Shown: positions 7,091-14,849, numbered from the stretch's first letter. The stretch: DNA of 20,202 nt from Acidobacteriota bacterium (GCA_003223065.1 QHXU01000187.1:1-20202), one strand, 5' to 3'. The notes: a model not told the origin generated them from the sequence alone. Translations and numbers: made by a program.

Positions 7091-8524
7091 ATGCGTGTCG
7101 CCGCGGCGCTGGTCGCGATTCTTTCGTGCCCGGCCGCCGAGCTGGAACATCGAATCGACGCGCTGATCGAGACGAGCTCGATTGCCACCCGCGCCGAGGT
7201 CGGGATCCATGTGGTGGCGCTCGCGAACGGTAAGACGCTTTACGGACACAATGAAAACCGGCTCCTTCTGCCGGCCTCAAACATGAAGCTGTTCACCACG
7301 GCTCTGGCTCTCGACCGGCTTGGTGGCGCCTATCGCTTCATGACGCGGCTTGTGCGCGAGCCCTCGGGCGACCTGACGCTGGTGGGTAGCGGCGATCCGT
7401 CGCTTTCCGGCCGCGTCTTCCCGTACCAGAAATCCGCGAAGGCCGGTCCGCCGCTTCTGGCAATCGAGGACCTGGCGGACCAGGCCTTGGCGGGCGGCCT
7501 CCGGCGCGTTGATGGCGACGTGGTAGGCGACGATCGTCTGTATCCGTGGGCGCCGTACGCGCCGAGCTGGACCCAGGACGACGCGCTGTGGGACTACGGT
7601 GCGCCGGTAAGCGCGCTTACCGTGAACGACAACACGATAACCGTCACGATCCTGCCCGGCGGCCACCCGGGCGATCCTGCCGAACTGTCGCTGTCCCCGG
7701 CGCTCGAATATTACGCGGTCGATAATCGCGTGACCACGGTCGCCCGCGGCGGCGAGCCGAAGATACGTATCGCCCGTCAGCCGGGCGCGCGCCAGGTTCT
7801 CCTGTGGGGAAGCATTCCCGCCGGGCACGCCGGCGCCAATGAGCTGCTGGCTGTCGACGACCCGGCGCTTTTCGCAGCCTGCGCGCTTTATGACGCGCTA
7901 GTGCGGCGCGGCGTCGTCATCAACGGGCAGCCGGTAGCGCGCCATCGTACCGCCGCAGGTGAGTATCAGGCGCCGGACGGAGATGTCTTGGCGTCGCGCG
8001 CGTCGCCATCGTTGCTGGAACTGCTGCAGGTCATCGATAAATTGAGCCAGAACCTGCATGCCGAGCTGGTGCTGCGCGAGGTAGGGCGCGTAACACGGCA
8101 CGCCGGAACCAGGGAGGCGGGCCTCGAAGAGATGGCCGCCTTGTTTTCGGAGCTTGGCGCTTCAGCCGAGGAGTGGCGTGTCGAGGACGGCTCCGGCCTG
8201 TCGCGTAATGCGCAGGTGACGCCGCGCCTGGTTACCCGCTTGCTCGCGCACTTTTTCGCCTCACCGAATCGCGAGGCCTGGATTTCCTTGCTGCCGGTTG
8301 GGGGAGAGGACGGTACGCTGGAGCACCGCTTGTGTTGCATGAGGGAGGCAAGGGGGATTCGCGCCAAAACCGGCAGCCTAAGCCGCGCCGTGGCTCTTTC
8401 CGGATACGCCGACAGCAAGACGCACGGCAGGCTGGCATTCTCGATCATGGTGAACAATTTTTCGGCGCAGGCCGCCGAAGTGCGGGCCTGGATTGATAAA
8501 ATAGCAATCGCACTATTGGAGTGA
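7091..8524 (+). CDS. dacB: D-alanyl-D-alanine carboxypeptidase/endopeptidase, PBP4 type (S13)
   Basis: This is a class C low-molecular-mass penicillin-binding protein. It trims the terminal D-Ala from peptidoglycan stem peptides and may cut cross-links in the periplasm. From ATG 7091 the product is 477 aa with a signal peptide at about 1-16 (AAALVAILSCPAAELE). All three catalytic motifs are present: SNMK (Ser63-Lys66), SRN (Ser371-Asn373) in GSGLSRNAQVTPR, and KTG (426-428) in RAKTGSL. A large insertion domain separates the first two motifs, as is normal for S13. An in-frame ATG at 7046 would add 15 basic, polar residues before the hydrophobic core, so 7091 is preferred, although no good Shine-Dalgarno precedes either. 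The gene is followed at once by a zinc-ribbon gene on the same strand. Confidence 0.93.
   Translation: MRVAAALVAILSCPAAELEHRIDALIETSSIATRAEVGIHVVALANGKTLYGHNENRLLLPASNMKLFTTALALDRLGGAYRFMTRLVREPSGDLTLVGSGDPSLSGRVFPYQKSAKAGPPLLAIEDLADQALAGGLRRVDGDVVGDDRLYPWAPYAPSWTQDDALWDYGAPVSALTVNDNTITVTILPGGHPGDPAELSLSPALEYYAVDNRVTTVARGGEPKIRIARQPGARQVLLWGSIPAGHAGANELLAVDDPALFAACALYDALVRRGVVINGQPVARHRTAAGEYQAPDGDVLASRASPSLLELLQVIDKLSQNLHAELVLREVGRVTRHAGTREAGLEEMAALFSELGASAEEWRVEDGSGLSRNAQVTPRLVTRLLAHFFASPNREAWISLLPVGGEDGTLEHRLCCMREARGIRAKTGSLSRAVALSGYADSKTHGRLAFSIMVNNFSAQAAEVRAWIDKIAIALLE
8518..8521 (+). promoter_or_regulatory. Shine-Dalgarno of the zinc-ribbon gene
   Basis: GGAG lies 10 nt before the ATG at 8532 and overlaps the last codon and stop of the carboxypeptidase gene. 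It supports the small downstream ORF as a translated gene and suggests co-transcription with the gene before it. Confidence 0.5.
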
Positions 8525-8531
8525 GTTTTCC

Positions 8532-8753
8532 ATGCCCATCTTTGAATACCTGTGCGATGACTGCGGAACGAAATTCGAAAAGCTGGTGCGGCGCGCCGAT
8601 GACAAGATCCTGTGCCCGCAATGCGGCGAGAGCCACCTGACCGCGCAGTTCTCCACTTTCTCGGCCCACGCAAACGGAAAAACGAAGGAAGCGGCCATGC
8701 CCTCCTGTCCCGGAGGAATGTGCCAGACTCCTGACATCTGCGGTCGCGACTGA
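8532..8753 (+). CDS. FmdB-family zinc-ribbon protein
   Basis: This 73-aa protein begins MPIFEYLC, the hallmark of FmdB-type (CxxC_CxxC_SSSS) zinc ribbons. Two CxxC knuckles, CDDC (residues 8-11) and CPQC, could bind one zinc ion. The family was first tied to formamidase gene regulation, but the role of most members is unknown. After a Ser/Thr-rich linker (FSTFSAHANGK) there is a Cys-rich tail containing CPGGMC and a final C, giving three further cysteines that might bind metal. It sits 8 nt after the carboxypeptidase stop and converges on the membrane-protein gene that ends at 8780. Confidence 0.88.
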   Translation: MPIFEYLCDDCGTKFEKLVRRADDKILCPQCGESHLTAQFSTFSAHANGKTKEAAMPSCPGGMCQTPDICGRD

Positions 8754-8761
8754 GATTGTCC

Positions 8762-8776
8762 GCGGCGTGGAGCCGC
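8762..8776. terminator. Hairpin between convergent genes, possible bidirectional terminator
   Basis: GCGGC-gtgga-GCCGC forms a 5-bp stem with a 5-nt loop in the 26-bp gap between the stops of the zinc-ribbon gene (+) and the membrane-protein gene (-). The position suits a shared terminator, but there is no U-run on either strand, so it is not a classical intrinsic terminator. Confidence 0.35.
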
Positions 8777-8779
8777 ACA

Positions 8780-9505
8780 TCAAGGGACGGCTGCCCGGAT
8801 CCGCTGGTACACGTGAACGAACGGCCGGTCGCCCGATGTTCCAACCAGCCGCATCTCGGAAGTGAGTCGCGTTACGACCCCTTTGAATGCGGGCCCATCG
8901 ACTCCCGGCGTCGACCGGTCCGCAACCAGAATGACGTAATCAATCGGCACGGGCAAGGTGGACCGGAGCCATGTGAGGACCTGGTCGGCATCCTGTTCAG
9001 GCCCCTCGAGTGACCAGAGTCCACCACGCTGGCCCTCACCGACAGCCTCACTGAACACCACGGGAAAAATGTTGTTGGGCGCCTGGTAATCCGTCAGATC
9101 GAGGCACGCGCACTGAGCGGCGACATAGGAATCCAGGTGAAACAACGGATCGCGCGCGATTTCCTGAAAACCGTAGCGCTCGGGGATGTCCGGCGTGGGA
9201 TAACGCAGCCGCACCAACGTCGCTCCCTTGGAAATTTGTTTGGTCGCGTCCAGGTAATCTTCCACTGCGTCTGTATAATTCCATAACGAATCCTGTGTCG
9301 AAACCAGTGTGCTGATCAATAACACGAACACATAAACATCGAAAGGAACGCGGAAGGGACGGAAACGGCGAGTTGTCGCCAGCAGCAGACCGCCTAAAAC
9401 AAATACGCCCCAGGCGAAACGAATCTTAGCGTCCTTACCGCCCAAGCCGGTGTCGGGAAAGATAGACCAGGAACGCGGCCACGGTACTGATCGCCAGGCC
9501 GCCAC
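8780..9505 (-). pseudogene. Polytopic membrane protein (possible GT-C type), C-terminal fragment after frameshift
   Basis: This is the downstream part of the membrane-protein gene whose first part is at 9435-10469. The reliable sequence begins at about 9455 (FPDTGLGGKDAKIRFAW). It continues through two hydrophobic segments (VFVLGGLLLAT and FDVYVFVLLISTLV) into a soluble domain of roughly 170 residues that is expected to be extracytoplasmic. Residues before that point (MAAWRSVPWPRSW) are a shadow of the first part in a shifted frame, so the ATG at 9505 is probably not a real start. The tail holds no motif I recognise. A large soluble C-terminal domain after many membrane spans is common in GT-C glycosyltransferases, but that is only analogy. 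Confidence 0.7.
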
Positions 9506-10469
9506 GCGCAGTTTGCCACTCCGCTCGGCGCATCGTTATCATGGCCAGCACGATCATGCACAGCACCGCCGGATAGAGCAGGAATTGATTGCCGGCTTGT
9601 CCCGAAGAGGTAGTGAAGACGTGCCTCGGGAATTGTTCCAACGCCGAGGTGAACGCGGTCTTGAAATTGATGTGTTCCCGCGAACTCCGTGCAAATGAGC
9701 CGGTCAGGATCAACATCGGCATAAGCGCCAGCACCACGGGCGCCACGCGCAGCGCCGTGATTCGCAGCGGCGGGCGCTCTGCCGACAGCCACCACGGCGC
9801 TGCAATATTTATCCATAACGCGATCAGAACAATCGCCAGTCCAGCCAGCGCCGCGGGAATCAGATGCGTGAGAAAAAGCGCCGTCATTCCGCAACCAAGC
9901 ACCGCGGTTTTCTTGGGTGTGAACGCGTTGGCGTGGCGGATGTAATAGCCGACGACCAACGGGCATAGCGCCATCGCTAAATAAAAGTTGTAAAAACCGA
10001 GCCACAGAAACCAGGACTGCAGCAGGAAATTCGTGAGCGGTGTCCAGCATTGGGCCGCGGGCGCCACTGCACGGATCGCGTAAGCGAACGCGCAGAACCC
10101 TGCAGTGATCGCCAGCGTGATGAAAAGTTGCTCCGCGTGGGTCACTCCGGCGATTGAAGCGATGAGGCCGAGCACAACAGTGCTGCCCCAGTTCGGCACG
10201 ACGTGGTGATTAAAGGCGTAAACCTTCGCGTAGTCCGACGACGGATGCACTAACAAGTTCCACGCCACAGTCGCATTGTAGAGATGCGATGGCCCATCTT
10301 CAGTCACAAAAGTCGAAACCGTCCAGGGAACCCACACCTGAAAAGCAAGCAGTATGAACGCCAGAATAGGCTGTACGTTCTTCTGAGCCCACGTCAGTGA
10401 GTTACGCAAGTACGGATTAGCCACGGTCAAATTCGCATGATTTTGTTCAACTCCGGCGTTGTCAGGCAC
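9435..10469 (-). pseudogene. Polytopic membrane protein (possible GT-C type), N-terminal fragment with +1 frameshift
   Basis: This 344-aa reading frame has eight or more hydrophobic segments. The first extracytoplasmic loop contains TEDGPSHLYNA. An acidic pair in that loop is typical of GT-C polyprenyl-phosphate-sugar transferases, so such a role is a cautious inference. The frame ends ...FLVYLSRHRLGR at 9435. Shifting by one base inside the TTTCCC run (plus-strand 9455-9460) instead gives ...FLVYL-PDTGLGG and joins smoothly to the second fragment. The intact protein would have about 560 residues. The longest start is GTG 10469, which overlaps the enzyme gene upstream by 43 nt. In-frame TTG 10430 or GTG 10424, right at that gene's stop, are credible alternatives. 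A sequencing error is possible. Confidence 0.72.
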
Positions 10470-11251
10470 CGGTCAAGGAAGCCGAACTGGCCTTTGTCTT
10501 TCACCTCGCATGCAGCGTCCAGCAGACCGGCCATCGCCGCGCGATAGAGTGACGTCGCAAGGCTGATTCGCCTGACTCCGGCTGCGGCGAGTTCACTGAC
10601 GGAAAATGATTTTCCTTTGATTCCAACCATGAAATTAAAAGGCTTCGACACCGCCGCGCAGACTTCGCGCACGGAGGCAAGGTCGGGCAGACCAGGGGCG
10701 AAAAGCACATCGGCTCCCGCTTTCTCGAAGGCTTGAAGGCGGCTGATCGTCTCGTCCAGGCTCGGGGCGGCGTAAAGGAAATTGTGCGCTCGCGCAGTGA
10801 GCATGAACGGGAACGGTAGCGCCCGCGCCGCCTGCGCAGCTGCGGAAATCCGTTCGACAGCCAGGCGAAAATCGTAAAGCGGTTTGTCTTGATTGCCGGT
10901 TGCATCCTCGATGGTGCATCCCACGAGTCCCACCTCGGCCGCGAGCCGGATCGTTTCCGCGACCACTTCCGGCGCGTCGCCAAACCCCTTTTCCAGATCC
11001 GCGGAGACGGGCAAATCCGTCGCTTCGACAATCAAGCGGGCGTGGGCCAGCGCATCATCTCGCGTCAGTTCACCATCTTTTCGGCCAAGTGCACAAGCGG
11101 AGGCAGCGCTCGATGTGGCCAATGCCTGGAAGCCAAGGCCGGCGAGAATACGGGCGGAGCCGACATCCCATGGATTCGGAATTAGGAAGGCGCCAGGGCC
11201 CTCGTGAAGCGCGCGGAAGCGAGCTGCCTTCTCGTTCTGAGTAGCACTCAT
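10427..11251 (-). CDS. Isocitrate lyase / phosphoenolpyruvate mutase family protein
   Basis: This 274-aa enzyme has the alpha/beta-barrel of the ICL/PEP mutase superfamily, whose members make or break C-C or C-P bonds next to a carboxylate with Mg2+. The motifs IPNPWDVGSA (24-33), SADLEKGFGD (83-92, with a likely metal-contacting Asp85), GCTIEDATG (111-119) and LTARAHNFL (151-159) are those of a large, poorly characterised bacterial subgroup annotated by family name only. It lacks the KKCGH catalytic loop of true isocitrate lyase, so isocitrate cleavage is unlikely. The other family reactions (methylisocitrate, oxaloacetate, PEP mutation) remain open. ATG 11251 follows AGAGG with a 6-nt gap. 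The end overlaps or abuts the start of the membrane-protein gene, so the two may be coupled. Confidence 0.88.
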   Translation of the reverse strand: MSATQNEKAARFRALHEGPGAFLIPNPWDVGSARILAGLGFQALATSSAASACALGRKDGELTRDDALAHARLIVEATDLPVSADLEKGFGDAPEVVAETIRLAAEVGLVGCTIEDATGNQDKPLYDFRLAVERISAAAQAARALPFPFMLTARAHNFLYAAPSLDETISRLQAFEKAGADVLFAPGLPDLASVREVCAAVSKPFNFMVGIKGKSFSVSELAAAGVRRISLATSLYRAAMAGLLDAACEVKDKGQFGFLDRCLTTPELNKIMRI

Positions 11252-11257
11252 GGGAGA

Positions 11258-11262
11258 CCTCT
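11258..11262 (-). promoter_or_regulatory. Shine-Dalgarno of the ICL/PEP mutase-family gene
   Basis: On the minus strand AGAGG stands 6 nt before the ATG at 11251 and fixes that start. A TAGAAT hexamer on the same strand (plus-strand 11278-11283) could be a -10 box giving a leader of about 20 nt, but no -35 element is seen upstream of it. Confidence 0.5.
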
Positions 11263-11329
11263 TGACCCGATCTCGAGATTCTAATTACGGCGCTATCGCC
11301 CGGCCGGAATAGTGCACGTGAACAAGTTG

Positions 11330-11791
11330 TCAGCGGTTCCCGGCCTTTTCATAGATTTGCGTTTCCCTACCGTCGGTCTGAACCGCAGACCCGTCTTTGC
11401 TTTGCTTAGCGGTGAAGTGCCAATAGAACTCGGCCCACGCTGTTTCTCCGTTTACATGTATGGACACGTCGCGTACGGTTAGCTTCCGTTCAGAAAAGAA
11501 CGAACCGAAGAACTTGTAGATTCCTTTCACTTCCTCCCAGCCGTGTGCGTGACCCGCGGGGTGTATAAAGGATACTTCCGCTGAAGTTCGCCAAACCTGT
11601 GAAGCAAGATCGATGTCCGCCGCGTCCAGAGCGGCCGTGTACTTTGCGATCTGTTGGCGGATGGCATCCATCGCCGCCTTGCTATTATTCGACTTGTCGC
11701 GGAACGCACACGATAGCCCGAAGGCTATCGCGAGGCACAAGACGAACGCTCGCGCACTGGCATTCGTTGCACGATTTAGAAAAACTCGCAC
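11330..11791 (-). CDS. Secreted NTF2-like (SnoaL/DUF4440-type) protein
   Basis: This is a small alpha+beta-barrel protein of the NTF2-like superfamily. Members include ketosteroid isomerase and SnoaL cyclases, and most are of unknown function. From GTG 11791 the product is about 153 aa. It has a basic N-terminus, a hydrophobic run (FVLCLAIAFGLSC) that looks like a signal peptide and possibly a weak lipobox before Cys, and then the NTF2 domain. The domain opens with the typical first helix (MDAIRQQIAKYTAALDAADIDLASQVW) and strand (VSFIHPAG), followed by GWEEVKGIYKFF and the AWAEFYWHF strand. A GGAG lies 10 nt before GTG 11791. The same frame is open to GTG 11965, which would fuse an unrelated VOC fragment to the front, so the internal start is preferred. 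Confidence 0.65.
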   Translation of the reverse strand: MRVFLNRATNASARAFVLCLAIAFGLSCAFRDKSNNSKAAMDAIRQQIAKYTAALDAADIDLASQVWRTSAEVSFIHPAGHAHGWEEVKGIYKFFGSFFSERKLTVRDVSIHVNGETAWAEFYWHFTAKQSKDGSAVQTDGRETQIYEKAGNR

Positions 11792-11935
11792 GCCGGACTC
11801 GCTCCGCCGCGGTTCGCCCCAGCGGCGCAGAAACACAATCGTCCCGTTCAAACAGCGCTCGTAAAACTTGGACGCGGTTTCGCACGCGCCGTCAAACGAA
11901 AGTCCGATACGCTGATTCAAATTCATTACGCTCAT
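11792..11935 (-). pseudogene. Truncated VOC (PhnB-like glyoxalase-fold) gene remnant
   Basis: Starting at ATG 11935 or 11926, the peptide MNLNQRIGLSFDG followed by KFYERCLNGTIVFLRRWGEP matches the first strand-helix-strand of PhnB-type vicinal oxygen chelate proteins (usual form: SFNGxCEEAFxFYxxxLGG). A complete VOC protein has 130-150 residues, with metal-ligand positions further on. Here the match stops after about 45-50 residues, and the frame runs without a stop into the NTF2-like gene. GGGAG about 11 nt before ATG 11935 looks like the original Shine-Dalgarno. The fragment begins 37 nt after the ADOP permease stop. I infer a deletion that removed the rest of the VOC gene and joined its front to the next gene. 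Confidence 0.6.
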
Positions 11936-11972
11936 CGAAGCGCCGGCTCCCAATAATGGTTTCACCCCAAGA

Positions 11973-14423
11973 TCACTCCTGCCGCAATGCGACGATGGGC
12001 TCGACCTTCATGGCGCGCCGCGCCGGAAAATAACAGGCTGCGGTGGCGACCGCGGTCAGCAAAAACGAGACAGTAATGAACGTCAGCGGGTCGGTTGCGG
12101 TAACGCCGAACAGGAGACTTGAGACAGCCCGGCCCAGCCACAAGGCTCCCGCGACTCCGACCACCAGACCAGTCAGGCTCAGCTTCAGCCCTTCGCCGAT
12201 TATCATACGGAAGACCTCGCCGGCCTGTGCGCCTACGGCCATGCGGATTCCAATCTCGTGTGTGCGCGTCGCGACAGAGTACTGAATGAGCCCGTAGATC
12301 CCGATCGCGGCCATCAGGAGCGCAACCAGGGCGAACCCGATCAGGAGCGAGGTCTGGAAACGCCGCTCGGCCAGGAAGGCGCCGAGCCGATTGTCCAGGG
12401 TCGTCACGCCATAGAGCGGTACATATTTTTCCACGCGGCGTACAGCAGCCTGGACCGCCCCTGCCATCTTCAGTGGGTCATCCACGGAGGTTCGTACCAG
12501 AAGCGTCGCGAGCCCCGAAGGATTCTGCGCCAGCGGTTCGAACATCTGCGGGATCGGCTCGAGTTCCAGTCCCTGGCGGCGCATGTCGCCGACGACTCCC
12601 ACTATGGTGAACCACGGGCCGGCAGAGTCCGCCGCACCGAGTTTGAACCGCTTGCCCACCGGATCGTTCCCGGGCCACAAGCGGCGAGCCATCGCATCAT
12701 TGATGATCGCTACGCGCGGAGAATCAGGCCCATCCCCGGCGGAAAACAAGCGCCCCCTGAGTAAAGGAGTCGCGAGGGTCTTGAAGAATCCGCCGCCAAC
12801 CTCGTCTCTTCGGAACCGCATGCGCTCGGAAATGGTTCGCGTGTCCCCTTCGGCGGTTAGGATCTGTTCAGGGTTGCCACCGATGAAAAGATCGCCGATA
12901 ATGCCGGCACTCTCCACGCCGGGGAGTGATTCGATCTGTTCGAGCACGCGGTTGTAAAAGTTGGCCCGTTGCGCGGTTGCCCTGAAGGCCGTAGTCGAGA
13001 GCTGCATCGAAAGGACCCGCCCGGGCCTGAATCCCGGATCGACGTTCTCGAGCGACCACAGGCTTCGGATCAGGAGACCGGCGCCGGCCAGCAGAATGAT
13101 CGCCAACGCGAATTCCGTCATTACGAGAGCGCGCCGGATCCGGCGCGTGGCCACTCCGCCCGCGAGGCCTCTTCCTCCTTCCTGGTCGGAGGGCCTCAGG
13201 TTGCGGCGCGCCATGGTTATCGCCGGCGCCAGTCCAACCAGGATTCCTGTCAGGAGGCAAAGGGCCAAAGCCCAGCCGAGCACTTGCAAGTCGAGGCCGG
13301 CCTCGTTCAGACGAGCCAGGTCCCCGGGCTTGAGAGCCAGAACGAGGCGGATCCCCGCCAGGGCTACCAATAACCCCGCCAGTCCCGATATGACGGCCAG
13401 AGTCAGACTTTCGGCCAGCAACTGGCGGACGATCCGCGTATGACTGGCTCCGAGCGCGGCTCGAATGGCGATTTCCTTTTCGCGGCTGGCGCTGCGAGCC
13501 AGCGAGAGGCTTGCGACGTTGGTCGCGGCGATGAGGAGCACACAAAAAACGTCGCCCGTCAGCATCCACAGTGCCAACCGCGGCCGGGGTCCGGTTAGCT
13601 GGAGACTCAACGGGACCACGCTAATGCCGCGGTTCCGTTCCGACGCCGGCAACTGGTCGTCGAGACGCCGCGCGATCGCACTCATCTCGGCTTGGGCTTG
13701 CTTGATAGTCACATTCGGTCGAAGTCTCCCAACGACGAACCAGGAACCTGAGCCACGCGCGACGCGCCGGGCTTCCCAATCCGGAAACATCGTATGCGGC
13801 TCCCACACATCCGCATTAAATTGGAAACCTGCGGGGAGGATGCCGATGATTTGAGAAGAAACGCCGTCAAGCTCGATCGTCGCGCCTATCGCGTCTTGTA
13901 AGCCTCCGAAACGGGTTTGCCAAAAGCGATGACTAATCAGGGCCACGCGTTGCCGCTGCTCGGCCTCCTCAGCCGTGAAGATGCGCCCCCGCAAGGGTTG
14001 AACGCCGAGCAATGGAAAAAAGTTAGGCGAGACCCTGATGACGCTGATCCGTTCCGCCTTGTCTGTACTCGTTAGCGTCACGGAAACAGGATCAAAGACC
14101 GCCATGTCCGCGAAGCTCTTACTTTCACGCCGCCACTGTTCCACACTCATATAGGCGGTTCTGCCTTCGCGCAGGTTCTGGCTCGGAACCTCGCTCCACA
14201 GCATCGCCAACTGCTCCGGGGATCGATAAGGAAGCGGCCGGAGCAGGACCGCGTTCAGCACGCTGAACATTGCGGTATTGGCGCCAATCGCCAGCGCCAG
14301 GACGGCGACGGAGGTAAGCGCAAAGCCGGGGCTCTTGCGGAGAGTTCGCACCCCGTAGCGTATGTCCTGCGCCATCGTTTCGACCAGGGCAAACGAACTT
14401 CGTTCACGGGTCCTTTCCTTCAT
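11973..14423 (-). CDS. ADOP family ABC-type permease (MacB/FtsX-like), orphan
   Basis: This is an 816-aa permease of the acidobacterial duplicated orphan permease type: two MacB-periplasmic-core plus FtsX modules in one chain, with no ATPase gene next to it. The first module has an N-terminal amphipathic segment QDIRYGVRTLRKSPGF (about 19-34), transmembrane segment 1 (about 35-58), a periplasmic domain, and FtsX spans near 288-308, 336-362 and 380-402. The linking span RRALVMTEFALAIILLAGAGLL (about 430-451) opens the second module. The last three spans lie near 692-715, 745-770 and 782-802. EKEIAIRAALGA and THEIGIRMAVGA, in equivalent places of both modules, show the internal duplication. Transport of a peptide, lipid or drug is possible; the substrate is unknown. 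ATG 14423 follows GGAG with 10 nt; ATG 14372 is a weaker alternative. Confidence 0.93.
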   Translation of the reverse strand: MKERTRERSSFALVETMAQDIRYGVRTLRKSPGFALTSVAVLALAIGANTAMFSVLNAVLLRPLPYRSPEQLAMLWSEVPSQNLREGRTAYMSVEQWRRESKSFADMAVFDPVSVTLTSTDKAERISVIRVSPNFFPLLGVQPLRGRIFTAEEAEQRQRVALISHRFWQTRFGGLQDAIGATIELDGVSSQIIGILPAGFQFNADVWEPHTMFPDWEARRVARGSGSWFVVGRLRPNVTIKQAQAEMSAIARRLDDQLPASERNRGISVVPLSLQLTGPRPRLALWMLTGDVFCVLLIAATNVASLSLARSASREKEIAIRAALGASHTRIVRQLLAESLTLAVISGLAGLLVALAGIRLVLALKPGDLARLNEAGLDLQVLGWALALCLLTGILVGLAPAITMARRNLRPSDQEGGRGLAGGVATRRIRRALVMTEFALAIILLAGAGLLIRSLWSLENVDPGFRPGRVLSMQLSTTAFRATAQRANFYNRVLEQIESLPGVESAGIIGDLFIGGNPEQILTAEGDTRTISERMRFRRDEVGGGFFKTLATPLLRGRLFSAGDGPDSPRVAIINDAMARRLWPGNDPVGKRFKLGAADSAGPWFTIVGVVGDMRRQGLELEPIPQMFEPLAQNPSGLATLLVRTSVDDPLKMAGAVQAAVRRVEKYVPLYGVTTLDNRLGAFLAERRFQTSLLIGFALVALLMAAIGIYGLIQYSVATRTHEIGIRMAVGAQAGEVFRMIIGEGLKLSLTGLVVGVAGALWLGRAVSSLLFGVTATDPLTFITVSFLLTAVATAACYFPARRAMKVEPIVALRQE

Positions 14424-14459
14424 TGGCTCTATACTCCAAAACTGCGACGTGTTCTGTTT

Positions 14460-14833
14460 CTATCCTGGCTCCTGCACACCCTTCTCCAGCTGGCGTCGAT
14501 AATCGGAGGCGTCGAAGTGGCCCTGCGAGGAGGCGATGAGTCCATCCGTTCCAATCTTCCAAACCTCGAAGCAGCGGATGCGAACCCGATGCCCCGTGCC
14601 TACCGGCCCTGTGTTTGTTCCGATTAACGTCCAGTGGTACGCTGCGCCATCTACTCGCGCAAGCACCTCGTCCATGACCAACCGCATATCCGGCAACGCC
14701 GTCATGAAGGATTGAGCCACTTCCGTGATTTCACTCCGCCCCACAGCTGGAGCGCCATTGTTGACGGTGGGCTACACCAGGCTGCGGTATAACGCTCCGC
14801 GAAATCTCGCAATTTGGCTGGGTCAGCTTGCAT
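14460..14833 (-). pseudogene. SnoaL-like (NTF2 superfamily) gene with internal deletion and frameshift
   Basis: The readable C-terminal part (from GTG 14744, 94 aa) has SnoaL-type sequence: GRSEITEVAQSFMTALPDM, then AAYHWTLIGTNTGP, FEVWKIGTDGLIASSQGHFD and DYRRQLEKG. Upstream in another frame, ATG 14833 opens MQADPAKLRDFAERYTAAWCS, the normal first helix of the same family. Between them (about 14768-14771) the family usually has about 16 more residues (of the type DPxxVAAFYAPDGSL). A loss of about 46 nt fits both the missing residues and the frame change. The 94-aa piece lacks the first helix and strand, so it is probably not functional. It lies 36 nt before the ADOP permease on the same strand. 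Polyketide-cyclase or isomerase function cannot be claimed. Confidence 0.7.
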
Positions 14834-14840
14834 CGGCCCT

Positions 14841-14849
14841 ATCGTACCA
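14841..14849 (-). promoter_or_regulatory. Candidate extended -10 promoter of the SnoaL-like gene
   Basis: The minus strand reads TGGTACGAT, an extended -10 form (TG-n-TACGAT, hexamer 4 of 6). The hexamer ends 7 nt before ATG 14833, and no Shine-Dalgarno is present, so the message would be leaderless. It may also drive the ADOP permease downstream. Confidence 0.35.

Noticed and set aside
9450..9462. Programmed ribosomal frameshift at TTTCCCG
   Set aside because: The needed shift is +1, the run is not in the phase of a -1 slippery heptamer, and no stimulatory structure or rare-codon/stop context is evident; a mutation or sequencing error is simpler.
11289..11300. GGCG-ctat-CGCC palindrome as terminator of the NTF2-like gene
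   Set aside because: The stem is only 4 bp and no U-run follows; this occurs often by chance at this base composition.
14428..14433. TATAGA on the minus strand as a -10 box for the first ADOP gene
   Set aside because: It ends 4 nt before the ATG, too close for a transcript that includes the start codon, and a GGAG Shine-Dalgarno overlaps the same region.
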